From NCBI GenBank assembly GCA_019242475.1, contig JAFAVK010000121.1, forward strand, positions 1 to 43,990: 43,990 nt of DNA, read 5' to 3'. Under the pieces are notes generated by a model. The model was given only the letters and a program-made list of their open reading frames with translations. It had not been told where the DNA came from and did no database searches. Source of the DNA: Acidobacteriota bacterium. GTDB lineage: Bacteria; Acidobacteriota; Blastocatellia; Pyrinomonadales; Pyrinomonadaceae. Position numbers and translations under genes: made by a program. The stretch's first letter is position 1. Each line of letters begins with the position of its first letter. Of the stretch, positions 14,001-19,794 are shown piece by piece.

Positions 14001-17000
14001 GGTCAGGCTCGGCGCGGAGCAGGTGCGCGTCTCCTCCGTCACCTACGACGACGCGAGCTCGAAGGTCAGCGAGAAGGACGCGCTCGAACACGAGACCGTC
14101 ACCGCCTACGACGGCCTGCGGCGCCCCGTCTCCGTGACGAACGCCGACAGCCAGACGCGCACGCTCACCTACGACGGCCAAGACCTCGTCGAGGAGACCG
14201 ACTTCAAGGGCCAGACGAGCAAGTACAAGTACGACGAGCTGGGCCGCCTCACGGAGGCGCGCGACCGCGACGGCCAGTACACGACCGTCTACTACAACGA
14301 CCGCAACGGCCTGACCAGGCAGGTCAACGACCGGCGCGGCAACGCGCGCGTCGAGACCTACGACGCGCTCGGGCGGCTCACGGCCGTCACCTCGGGCGGC
14401 GAAGATTTGGCCTCCTTCCAGTACGACGGCAACGGCAACCGCACGGTGTCGCGCGACGGGCGCGGCTTCCCGACCAACTACACCTACGACGGGCTGAACC
14501 GCCTGAAGAAGGCCGACCACGCGACCGTCTGGGCGGAGACCTACGACTACGACGCGGCCGGCAACCTGACGAACTACTTCGACGGGGCGGGCGGGACAGT
14601 CGTCCAGACCTTCGACGAGCTCGACCACCTCAAGACGCGCACGGACGGCGCGAGCCGCGTCACCGACTACCGCTTCGACGGCGAGGGGCTGCTCCTCGAG
14701 CAGACCGACCCGAAGCAGCACAAGACCGAGTACCGCTACAACGCGCTCGGCTCGCTCGTCGGCGTGATCGACGCGCGGCAGAAGGGCTGGGAGTTCGCCT
14801 ACAACGACGACCAGACGCTCAAGAGTTTCAAGGACGCGTTGGGGCGGACGGTCGGCTACAGCTACGACAAGCTCCGGCGGCTGAAGACCGTCACGCGGCC
14901 GGGCAGCGTCGAGACCTCCTACGACTACGACCCGAACGGCAACCGCACCTCGGTCACCGACCCGAAGGGGCAGACGACCTCGGTCACCTACGACGCCCTC
15001 GACCGGGCGAAGGTCATCGACTACGGCAACACGCAGGGCGCGGGGCCGCGCCGCTTCGAGTACGGCTACGACCCCGAGGGCAACCCGACCTCCGTCAACG
15101 AGACGCTCGCCGACGCGGCCGGGCAGACGCGCGCGCGCTCCTACGCGCGCACCTACGACGCGCGCAACCGGCTCGAATCCGCGACCGACCCCAACGGCCG
15201 CCGGGTCTCCTACGGTTACGACGCGGACGACCGCCTCAAGTCGTTCACAGACCCCTCGAACCGCGCGACCGCCTACGAGTACGACGGGGCGGGCCGGCTG
15301 CGCCAGGCGACGCTGCCGGGCGGCGCGACGGTCGGCTACACGTGGCGCGGCGACGGGAGGCTGGAAAGGGTCGCGTACCCGTCGGGCATGGAGCGCCGCT
15401 ACGAGTACGACGACGCCGACCGCCTGCTCTCGGTCAAGAACCAGCTCGGCGGCAACGTCGCGGAGGAGTACGGCTACACCTACGACAACGCGGCGAACCG
15501 CGAGACCGAGACGAAGAAGATCGCGGGCGCCGTCTTCCGGCAGGCGAGCTACACCTACGACGAGCTTGACCGCCTGACGCGCGTCGCCTACGGCGCGGAG
15601 CCCGAGAAGGGCCTCAAGGGTGAATACTTCGACAACTCGGACTTGACCGACCTGAAGGTGACGCGCACCGACGCGGCGGTGGACTTCAACTGGCCGGCGC
15701 TCTCCTCGCCCGACCCGTCGGTGGACAGCGAGACCTTCTCGGCGCGCTGGACGGGGCAGCTGCTGCCGCTCTACTCGGAGAACTACACCTTCCACGTGCG
15801 CGCCGACGAGGGCGTGCGGCTGTGGGTGGACGGCCAGCTCGTCATCGACCACTGGGAGCCGCACCCCTCGGCCGAGGACACGGGCACCTACCAGCTCACG
15901 GCCGGCCGCAAGGTGGACATCAAGCTGGAGCTGCGCGAGGAGACGGGCGACGCCGAGGCGCACCTCTCCTGGTCGAGCCAGAGCCAGCCGAAGCAGATCA
16001 TCCCGCAGAGCCAGCTCAACGTGCCCCCGGCGCAGGCCGCGCCGCAGACGGCGCTCGCCTACGGCTACGACGACGCGGGCAACCGCACGAGCGAGGCAGG
16101 CACGGACGCGAACGGCCAGACCGTCAACCACGCCTACACCTACGACGACCTGAACCGGCTCAAGAAGGCGACGGGCTACGCGGGCGGCGACCTCGGCTAC
16201 ACCTACGACCCGAACGGCAACCTGACCGGCGTGACGCAGGCCGGCCACGCGACCGCCGGCTACGAGTACGACGTGCGCGACCAGCTGCGCCGCGCGCTCG
16301 ACGGCGCGGGGCGCGAGGTGGGCGCCTACGACTACGACACCGGGCGGCGCAGGATCGGGCGCACGGCCTCCGGCGTCGAGCGGCGCTACGTCTACAACGG
16401 CGACGGGCTGGCGGGCGAGTACGACCCGCAGGGGGTGCTCACGGCCGCCTTCGACTACGGCACCGACCTCGTCCGCAGCACGCTCTCGGGCGAGGGCGAG
16501 CGCTGGCACTTCTCCGACGGGCTCGGCTCGGTGACGGCGCTCTCGGCCGTGTCGGGCGGGCAGCCGGGACTCGCCACGCGCTACGAGTACGGCGCGTGGG
16601 GCGAGGTGCTGCTGGCCGGCAACTCCTCGAACCAGTTCGGCTACACGGGGCAGCGGCTCGACGGCGAGACGGGGCTCACGGCGATGGGCAACGGCGAGCG
16701 CTACTACTCGCCGGCGCTGGGCCGCTTCATCCAGCAGGACAGCCTCGCGGGCCGGCTCGCCGAGGTGCAGACGCTCAACCGCTACGCCTACGTCCGCAAC
16801 AACCCGCTGCGCTTCACCGACCCGACGGGCCACGAGACCTACGACTCGTGGTCGAACTGGCTGCTCAACAAGACCGCCGACCTCTTCAGCTTCGCCGACC
16901 CGTCCGACGGGAAGGGCGACTTCGCCGCCGCCGCGCGCGAGGGCGGGTTCGCCATGAAGGCCGCCTTCTCGGTGGTCTCGTTCATGAGCTTCGGCCGGAA

Positions 17001-18045
17001 CAAGAGCATCGACCAGGCGGTGAGCGAGTACAATCGGAGCGATAAGAGCTGGCTCGACTTCGGGATAGCCACGGCGCAGGTGACGCGCGACTCGTCGGTG
17101 GCGATCCTGCGGGCGGCGTCATTCGGCTACGGCGCGGCGGCGGGCAACGCCGTGGCGGGTTCAAGCCTCGGGCTGCTGGGCCGGGCGGGCGCCTACGCCG
17201 GCATCGGGGGCGGCGAGCAGTTCGCCAACGACCTGATCAACAACCTGGCGGGCGAGCAGGAGGGGCTGTCGAGTCCGGGCCAATACGCGGCGGCCGGCCT
17301 CTTCGGGGCCGGGGGCGGGCTCGGCGCCGAGGCGTTGGGCTGGGCCGGGCGGCGCATCTTCGGGCGTGGCGGGGGGTCGGCTGCGGCCGAGGTGGTCGCC
17401 GACAGCCCGCAGCAGGCCGGGGCGGGGCTCAAGCTTCTGGCCGGCGAGCCGGCCGGCGGCGGCGCGCTCCAGGCGGCCGACGACGCGGGCTCCGCGCTGC
17501 GCGGCGGCAAGGGGTCGGGCGCGGGGCGGTTCGGCCCGCGGCGGGTAGACCAGGGCGCCGCCGAGTTCCTCGACGACGAACTGTCGATGCAGGAGACGCC
17601 CGGCGCCAGGCCCGCTTCGGCTGCCAATGAGGTTGAGGGTGCTGCGTCATCGCCCGAGGAGTGGGACGCGCTCCTGGACGCGGAACTTGATGCGGGGATC
17701 GCCAACCGGGTGGTGGGAACGAAGTTCGAACTGCCCGCGCAGAACCCCTATAATCCGAGGATCGGACTGGAGCGGGAGTTCCAATACCGAGCCGACGAGA
17801 CCAAGGACATCTGGTTCCAGGTCAGGCACGAGTTCCGGGACATCCAGGGGGCGCCTGGCAACGGGCGGGTCGAGGTGCGCTACCACTCGCCCAATCCGAA
17901 TGCGCCCGCCGGCAAATACTCAACGTCGAACTACACCACGCAGGTCAACCTGCGCGGCCAAAAGGTCTACATGCTCCCGGACGGGACGTGGAAACACTTT
18001 GGGGCGATGACCGAGGCCGAGAAGGAGGCCATCCATTTTAGGTAG
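2044..18045 (+). CDS. Giant RHS/YD-repeat polymorphic toxin protein (5333 aa)
   Basis: An unusually long basic N-region precedes a hydrophobic signal segment at about 48-68 (VVWLLIFLMLG). The order of parts is: a beta-helix-like region (about 128-385); seven Ig-like repeats of about 96 aa (about 393-1000) plus one divergent Ig domain; a carboxypeptidase-regulatory-like domain (about 1145-1230); two Big_5-like domains (about 1730 and 2335); a dockerin-like Asp-rich loop (about 2430-2445); LVIVD-type propeller repeats (about 2455-2850); a DUF6531-type RHS entry domain (about 3092-3150); YD repeats (about 3230-4520); a PA14 domain (about 4524-4650); more YD repeats; and the RHS core end at DPTGHE (about 4925). 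The last ~405 residues are the variable tip: a Gly/Ala-rich pre-toxin segment, then an unassigned domain in the final ~120 residues. RHS proteins encapsulate a C-terminal toxin in a YD-repeat cocoon. The stop is 8 bases before a small ORF placed as immunity genes are. The ATG at 2044 has only a weak AGAAG ribosome site. Confidence 0.93.
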   Translation: MRPAESNRLTTADTSLPGRASATARRATHRHVSLGARRAGRFGGARELVVWLLIFLMLGQSNLALAAEAGRQAGTLRPVGAALGLDAAAESASGVFGYLSSLFGGEPAPTPAPAITDAAVSRNHPSLNSGRIEGSLRVFKGETFGINTPFQLTGDLYTVGTPNLVVNSGASYGGLVDDGGASTPTGYPVTLNSNVVLPGKIHKRADALTLPTIPTSVPAPTATRTVNVNSAADVSQIGNWATVRDLNVTPAGLVIDVPPGNYGTFSVNNNSRLRFSAGTYNFSGTVNLNAGSTVETKGQITVNIGGAFNLNSGFFVLGASTLPGDVIYNVVSTSCTLNNTSTLTGLLRAPNANVNFNGTPVLTGQVIAGWLNMNGGKIVGNTSFTPPPDTQKPTVAIASPADGFTTYNATLTVSGTASDPGQYQAGVASVTVNNQPATFDPAAGTWTVNGLALALGANTITARATDGAGNFQQAVINVTRQTPPQDTVPPTVGVSTPAEGATVETDTVNVGGTVSDAGNPVSGVAQVTVNGTAAVLNAQAGTWSLASFPLAEGPNTLVVRATDAAGNVSQNVSVHVTRVDPTDRQNPVVNIDAPANNSTTYESEISVSGTATDDGQYQTGIRQVKVNDVTASYDPATKRWNAHVPVEMGTHPITAVALDGANNQGTAQINVTRQEPPDTAPPTLAVSDPADGLTTDATSLTVAGTVSDIGPNHSGVDYVKVNGTPAAIDPQAGTWSLANFPLALGTNHITVLASDHAGNTKEITRTVTRVYPPDTAPPVIVIASPAEGVTVETGTVTVTGTATDEGDNAAGVSFVKVNGVDATYDPATKIWRADGVALTEGPNKINVVATDAAPTANSSQAHVNVTLHTPDRDAPVVNITSPLGSPATYDTTVNVSGTATDDGLNATGVRRVTVGSREAAYDPATKHWSVSNFELALGENVIPVVAFDGASPAHEARAELRVTRLQIPAPSLMVSNPQNGGVYTAATMTVAGTVSSVGPGPLTVTVNGAPANVSGNSFTKTVTLVDGANTINVVARDPQGQETQSSVTVLRDQTAPAVSFVNVPGVVQPGGSYRIQVDATDNVGVAEVEFRVGGEQVGADTAAPYEFTFNVPSTLAAGQLITLTAVARDLGGATSVATAQTRTTGPGGLSGYVFDDATGYVINGALASLDGGTTSANSDEEGAYSLVSSTPTGVVRLSKAGFTPVERLYTVSPGEGTALFDARLTPLDSHANPLTPAGGAADGDGGRLRVTFNSGALPADADVRVTSVSPQGLENLLPYGWSPVPGAVVDVRAAGVQSFNAPARLRVSQTTFPTEGRALVLAYYDEQTHGWTVVAAGLQAAADGSLEADLARPGQYAFLVADVGATAPAAPTAGAALTASRSADPSALDAAKATAVSLPRSAAYSSEARSTISFVADAPAQLPSGVSVEATFDETYNFLGGKDQLLVGRPAQDFVLYSFPGATAERPNRLGAFFVAKPTRTEFTVAELINANVHVEIRSGRASRTGALVGTAGGTVTSPGGARLVVPANAVTDPQPVFFGEVEPQQANVTLPEGYEIVGAFDLDLAGATLARAASITVPGFGGDPANIVVARMLNVGGLRAPKLVARAAVVDGDLVSTTNAPAGVTLPGITAAGRYLFIRVPAPFGYATGRVTESGQPSAAARVSNDRTPFADLTGADGRFLLLGSAAAPGANQLSAAATATDATGKATATLAAQDAVATLDIALASVALAVESVTPADSAQGVVATTAVTVTFNKPVAPQTVTASNFKLTNAAGNPVLGTITVLAGGRVAVFTPAATLSGSTAYRVAVGQGVRDIYGKPLAAGFNSAFNTSAIVKVDDRLKPEKIRVNYPDDAGVSRVQIPAASVPEGSIIIAVNETSGATVTATAGSGGLELNISAQVGDQLTLIIRQPDGVEYRVSQAAYRRADGVTSVGANGGTVTTDDGRILLDIPAGAITGQADLQLAAKTEAQLTTPRTGEMNPADVPFGAAVEIKASGEFRNEKEMHVEVAVPPGTNVQEGQRVAVMKPSKMDWQGQEVDVWETVTSGKVEGGKFKTTSPPFPGVVMSAGVSSNGTIAGTQQLELVFFVPIKLRAISGTVKQQVAGEPSVPLEGVNCLVTTDPAHLAASPQVIARTNKDGGFCLFSYIAYNPALSVVAMHGPQSAYAVASPHLNINPLTEPGLVGVESFYAAVEFPPDAAARPAELHLLASTGEQPHDSLRELGLVSVGKHVQVVALYHPVVGDFKGTMRVNGAEGPPLTWAAPELLPKPENNPNAPDEYVRRADFDVTTEGSYSVEVETLTDTHLPGTKSRATLNFIALRNPNTRPPLPGPPKVISVSPADGATQVDAGAPVHLEFSEPVTKLRAGESVYLYDPATQRRLAGSITSGGIPVAPDSAPVSSVDYLPAGVAGGTRYEVNVTNEVEDSDEHQLDQDYTGDGDVNRTDFKSSFKTFDGIVLTDAPVADLGLRIAVAGQYAATVSVANNANNVNNSWLKLYDISNPTQPVLAGQGFIPFRAINVAMVEVDEGGDTFKVPGTDTEYTRLAFVTGSGLPDGERPNNLWIFNVQDPKNIQLVGVASLSIPARVTAVPVSVTVHRKRAYVANVSSQGVMVVDIEKALGEWASDVKRPNVQPPTVQAVVPNRGYAWDAVVQMAMYGPAPTGNPSPTAAVSVIQQYDSPVAYVASQKSQLVSFDLSQKYDFRNGFSDITPNDGRDDRYLQGPPGKEVVPAAPVIDVRAVSGVMVGTQRTDLAVLLGNSRLWVFNVTNPSAPVQYTSKSFAELGVDAGFARRLEVEGTLAYVIFADRVAVFDFADPEHLAHVATLDGVGDNLSWLAVKDGFIYTISNGTGAHDGINVSIARPASQVVVYGATGGDPANFCTNPVVIDRATRKMSQPAAVFFQVFGHDLPHAAKVVFRKTKTVNGQPTDEVLAALPAQISAQSNDRVIVGSAQWPGAEVVDPLASYTAEVVLDEGESSEYHARREPVPFSTLIAEYQQSFGASHGTKPLYGYILGAPANVTLTVEGANRLFDAADPHPRTYGLNSDPTSVELPAGTYPFTLRAALVGNPAVFDEVYGEVTVSDGGDEDVRLPGSTVVNGVELSRGNLGLSATDISVTGRGLPLSFTRSYNTGSAGEFGPLGYGWRDNYQVTLVRQPGADGVEYTMHGGDGGGFRFKEKDATAGEMQAQDPQQGTLAKNSDGSFDFYTRARTRYHFPGAFDQDSTNFFNRAYMGNLEYIEDPNGNRLTLAFDGEGRLARVTDSSGRALTFTYEQAETPFVGLVPTGLAGDIACTNKKQFGIVRNRFTHADVGKAWRLTKVEGPGGLSIAYEYDADGNLAAATRSGEDKISVAAADSTWRYAYGPQAPAGAHASVTHLLKSASGPDDSNGSHTTTYEYDFAHFRNPVKAIHSPESVNNLFAYVLDAQNRVTQATVTDARSNDTVYTFDEHGYVTRILAPRGAETLMGWNSKGQKEYERDPEGRVTRTRYERNNPVSQTVTGGGVTVETSTVYDSKFNKPTSVTDGNGNTTTYSLDTRGNVTRVGLPTGRARTLEYASNGDLRRAVDEHGLATNYTYDAYGNPQTVVREASQGTFVTTTNHFDERSRLTSSESTLGPTTANTYDALDRVTSSEMSDPANFHESVTQTYTYSAGGRVLTGARSGGGQQLSTAYAYDNLDRVKRRTETVSGAGQFTLEYAYDNNSNLLTETDRRGVTNTYVYDELNFRTKTTVTGPFGAPATVEEVTDMDKVGHPRAVVNLYGKTTAYEYDGLHRLRKKTLPGNYTEKFDYDADGNVTSSTDRNDRQTKTSYDPLDRPSERRDPAGHVVDWTYDDATLTVKTQSFPQGLSTTRQTDALGRPVLEEYKFEGTDYRTTYAYDGRTVRMTDPRNTAVAKTLSAFGDEGSVTVEGAAPAYSTETRYAAFGAPKSVRDPLQRTTTYTSDGFGRVTAVQLPGGFGEAYTYDGEGNVLSHTDRRGAVTETTYDNLGRRLVTKVRLGAEQVRVSSVTYDDASSKVSEKDALEHETVTAYDGLRRPVSVTNADSQTRTLTYDGQDLVEETDFKGQTSKYKYDELGRLTEARDRDGQYTTVYYNDRNGLTRQVNDRRGNARVETYDALGRLTAVTSGGEDLASFQYDGNGNRTVSRDGRGFPTNYTYDGLNRLKKADHATVWAETYDYDAAGNLTNYFDGAGGTVVQTFDELDHLKTRTDGASRVTDYRFDGEGLLLEQTDPKQHKTEYRYNALGSLVGVIDARQKGWEFAYNDDQTLKSFKDALGRTVGYSYDKLRRLKTVTRPGSVETSYDYDPNGNRTSVTDPKGQTTSVTYDALDRAKVIDYGNTQGAGPRRFEYGYDPEGNPTSVNETLADAAGQTRARSYARTYDARNRLESATDPNGRRVSYGYDADDRLKSFTDPSNRATAYEYDGAGRLRQATLPGGATVGYTWRGDGRLERVAYPSGMERRYEYDDADRLLSVKNQLGGNVAEEYGYTYDNAANRETETKKIAGAVFRQASYTYDELDRLTRVAYGAEPEKGLKGEYFDNSDLTDLKVTRTDAAVDFNWPALSSPDPSVDSETFSARWTGQLLPLYSENYTFHVRADEGVRLWVDGQLVIDHWEPHPSAEDTGTYQLTAGRKVDIKLELREETGDAEAHLSWSSQSQPKQIIPQSQLNVPPAQAAPQTALAYGYDDAGNRTSEAGTDANGQTVNHAYTYDDLNRLKKATGYAGGDLGYTYDPNGNLTGVTQAGHATAGYEYDVRDQLRRALDGAGREVGAYDYDTGRRRIGRTASGVERRYVYNGDGLAGEYDPQGVLTAAFDYGTDLVRSTLSGEGERWHFSDGLGSVTALSAVSGGQPGLATRYEYGAWGEVLLAGNSSNQFGYTGQRLDGETGLTAMGNGERYYSPALGRFIQQDSLAGRLAEVQTLNRYAYVRNNPLRFTDPTGHETYDSWSNWLLNKTADLFSFADPSDGKGDFAAAAREGGFAMKAAFSVVSFMSFGRNKSIDQAVSEYNRSDKSWLDFGIATAQVTRDSSVAILRAASFGYGAAAGNAVAGSSLGLLGRAGAYAGIGGGEQFANDLINNLAGEQEGLSSPGQYAAAGLFGAGGGLGAEALGWAGRRIFGRGGGSAAAEVVADSPQQAGAGLKLLAGEPAGGGALQAADDAGSALRGGKGSGAGRFGPRRVDQGAAEFLDDELSMQETPGARPASAANEVEGAASSPEEWDALLDAELDAGIANRVVGTKFELPAQNPYNPRIGLEREFQYRADETKDIWFQVRHEFRDIQGAPGNGRVEVRYHSPNPNAPAGKYSTSNYTTQVNLRGQKVYMLPDGTWKHFGAMTEAEKEAIHFR
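3220..5200 (+). repeat. Seven tandem Ig-like coding repeats (~285-291 bp each)
   Basis: Inside the RHS gene, units begin near 3220, 3510, 3801, 4085, 4375, 4666 and 4951. Each opens with a P-x-V/L-x-V-x-x-P core and carries V-x-GT-x-(S/T)D near residue 25 and a VNG/VN element near residue 38. They resemble bacterial Ig-like domains that form rigid extracellular stalks. The regular spacing points to expansion by tandem duplication. Confidence 0.8.
17169..17280 (+). repeat. 112-bp perfect direct repeat, copy A (active RHS tip)
   Basis: The segment is identical base for base to 18470-18581, an offset of 1301 bp. It encodes the Gly-rich pre-toxin stretch GLLGRAGAYAGIGGG and onward to GLSSPG. Protein similarity continues for about 45 residues after the perfect match ends. 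It is the homology block through which one toxin tip could replace another by recombination. Confidence 0.95.
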
Positions 18046-18053
18046 GGGGCACA

Positions 18054-18431
18054 ATGTACGAGAGGCTTAAGGAGCGTATCCACGCCGGGGAGCCGGAGTT
18101 GCTCCTCATCTCCTACGATGACGCACACCGGGCCACGTTCCGGCTCCGCGACTGTGACGGATACGACCTGGGGACGCTGGTCTGCCTGGGGGTTCGATTG
18201 ATGTGCCTCGCGACCCAACGCGAATCATTTGACAGGCTCGACGTATTCCCCGGCAGTGAGCTTCCCGCCGGCTTCTCCTGGCTTTCTCGGGAAGGGATGG
18301 AAGAGGCGAAGTTATTCGTGTTCACCGCAATCGGTGACTATGAAGACCTGAGCCTCCTTCCCGTCATTGACGGTCGCCGCGTGGGGTACCTCGTCTGCGA
18401 CTCACTGGAGTTTCAGCCACCGGAAGCCTGA
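18054..18431 (+). CDS. Candidate immunity protein for the active RHS tip (125 aa)
   Basis: The start lies 8 bases after the RHS stop, with an AGGGGG ribosome site that overlaps that stop codon (TAG at 18043-18045), so translation is probably coupled. The product is small, acidic, without a signal peptide, and belongs to no family I recognise. Position is the argument: in RHS and other polymorphic toxin systems the gene directly after the variable tip encodes the cognate immunity protein. The codon use is less GC-extreme than in the RHS core, which fits a cassette acquired with the tip. The protein contains three scattered cysteines and no transmembrane segment. Confidence 0.75.
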   Translation: MYERLKERIHAGEPELLLISYDDAHRATFRLRDCDGYDLGTLVCLGVRLMCLATQRESFDRLDVFPGSELPAGFSWLSREGMEEAKLFVFTAIGDYEDLSLLPVIDGRRVGYLVCDSLEFQPPEA

Positions 18432-19368
18432 CGTGAGTCCGCGGCCGGCGGCGTGAAGGCCGCGGGCTACGGGCTGCTGGGCCGGGCGGGCGCCTACGCC
18501 GGCATCGGGGGCGGCGAGCAGTTCGCCAACGACCTGATCAACAACCTGGCGGGCGAGCAGGAGGGGCTGTCGAGTCCGGGCAACTACTTCGCGGCCGCCG
18601 GGCTCGGCGTCCTCGGCGGGGTGGGCGGCGAGGCGGTCGGCGCGGTGACGCAGCGCATCCTCGGGCAGGGCGGGTCGGCGACGGCCGAGGTCATCGCCGA
18701 CATCCCGCAGCAGGCGCGCGGCGCGGCGCGGGAGCTGACCGAGGGGGCGATGGCGGGCCGAGGCCCCGCCGCAACTCACGGGCGGGAGGGCGCGCTTCTA
18801 CGCCGACGCCGACGGCAACACGCTCGACTCGCTGGGCCGCGGGCGGCTCAACCCAATCGAGCCGCAGGGCTTCGTCGCCGACGCCGAGGGCGGCGTCAGC
18901 AGCGCGAGTGCGCCGCGCGGCAACCTCAACGAGGTCGGGCCGCAGGGGCCGTTTGAGCAGCTCGCACCTCGACCGCCGGATAGCCCGCACTATTCGGTCG
19001 CGTACCGGGCACAGCTAGAAGAAGGCGTACACTACCCGAATCAAAGGTCGCCCTACCATTTCCAGGAGTCTAACCGGCAACTGTATTCTGAGATGCAGGC
19101 AGACCCGGAATTCGGCCAGGGCATGGAGGAGACCTACCGGGGTCTGACAGAATCCGTCGCGCCCGGAGGCAGGGGCGCTTTCCCGCGCGAGGCCCCGTCG
19201 GAGCAAGGTCTCACGTGGCACCATAACGCTACGGAGCCAGGCGTGATGGAGTTGATCCCCTACGAACAACATACCGCCCCCGGCGCCGTCCAGCGTGCCC
19301 TCCACCCGAACAGGCGTGGCGGGATGGAAGAGTGGGGCGGCGGCCGCGGCAGATCGAGAGAGAGGTAG
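18432..19368 (+). pseudogene. Displaced (orphan) RHS C-terminal tip with WHH-type HNH nuclease domain, frameshifted
   Basis: Directly after the immunity stop, the frame reads into a second copy of the RHS pre-toxin region (perfect 112-bp match at 18470-18581, then diverged homology to about 18720). That frame (GTG possible at 18453) is left near 18740-18760, where one inserted base moves the sensible reading into the next frame. In that frame a stop at 18736 is followed by an open run ending at TAG 19366-19368. The shifted part carries ARFYADADGNTLDS and ends with TWHH, MELIP, a His, and RRGG followed by EEWG. This is the signature of the WHH family of HNH/Endo VII nuclease toxins, which cut nucleic acid in competitor cells. 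There is no RHS core of its own and no convincing start. It reads as the former tip of the upstream RHS gene, displaced by the current one. A sequencing error could explain the frameshift. Confidence 0.85.
18470..18581 (+). repeat. 112-bp perfect direct repeat, copy B (orphan tip)
   Basis: Identical to 17169-17280 at every base. Recombination between the two copies would delete the active toxin/immunity pair and fuse the older WHH tip back to the RHS core in the same reading frame. Confidence 0.95.
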
Positions 19369-19373
19369 GCTTC

Positions 19374-19685
19374 ATGGACGATCTGACGACACTGGGAGAT
19401 GTCTTGAAGCACAGTTCTTCTTACGCGCCGAAGGCTCACCTGTTCCTGCCCCCTGATGAAGTGTGGGGGGCAGGGACGAAGTGTGCGGTTCTCAGTCTTG
19501 AAGATAGCCATAACGACGAGCCGCAATTCGCCAAGCAACACGGGCTGGCGTACGCGCTCGACATGTATTCGGTGCAGGGAGTGGTGACAAATCTGCTCGG
19601 CCAAGACCAGAACCCGAGTGTCGAGCTGTTAGTGGAAGCGTTTTTGTTCTACTACGACAACGACGCTTTCACTGAACTTAACTGA
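19374..19685 (+). CDS. Candidate immunity protein for the orphan WHH nuclease tip (103 aa)
   Basis: The ATG at 19374 lies 5 bases after the WHH toxin stop, with a GAGAGGTAGG ribosome site that overlaps that stop. An in-frame ATG at 19332 would extend it into the toxin coding region and is less likely. The product is small, acidic and soluble, with HLFLPPDEVW near the N-terminus and FLFYYDNDAF near the C-terminus. It resembles a group of small proteins often found next to HNH-type toxins (possibly the DUF7716 group; I am unsure of the name). It appears intact although its toxin is frameshifted, as expected if it still protects against siblings that carry the old tip. Confidence 0.75.
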   Translation: MDDLTTLGDVLKHSSSYAPKAHLFLPPDEVWGAGTKCAVLSLEDSHNDEPQFAKQHGLAYALDMYSVQGVVTNLLGQDQNPSVELLVEAFLFYYDNDAFTELN

Positions 19686-19777
19686 CCGACAACCCGGCGG
19701 GCGAAGCCCCGAACGGGACGACCAAAATACGGCACCCGGCGGATAATAATCCACACTTCCCGACGAGGGGGAACTGA
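19682..19777 (+). pseudogene. 31-codon remnant of a further displaced toxin tip
   Basis: A short frame opens just after the preceding immunity gene ends and stops with TGA at 19775-19777. It reads like the end of a toxin tip (GEAPNGTTKIRH, then PHFPTRGN) and has no start codon. Upstream in this frame there are stops immediately before 19682, so only the last part survives. A ribosome site and a small ORF follow at once, repeating the toxin-end/immunity-start layout seen twice upstream. The fragment is short, so the call rests on layout and composition and not on a recognised family. Confidence 0.45.
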
Positions 19778-19794
19778 AAGGGGGCACATGGGAG

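Noticed and set aside
7651..16833. 3060-codon open frame antisense to the RHS gene, full of Val, Arg and Asp
   Set aside because: It mirrors the true gene, whose GC-rich third positions keep stop codons out of the opposite strand. Its composition is not that of a protein family, and the plus-strand reading has clear RHS domains throughout.
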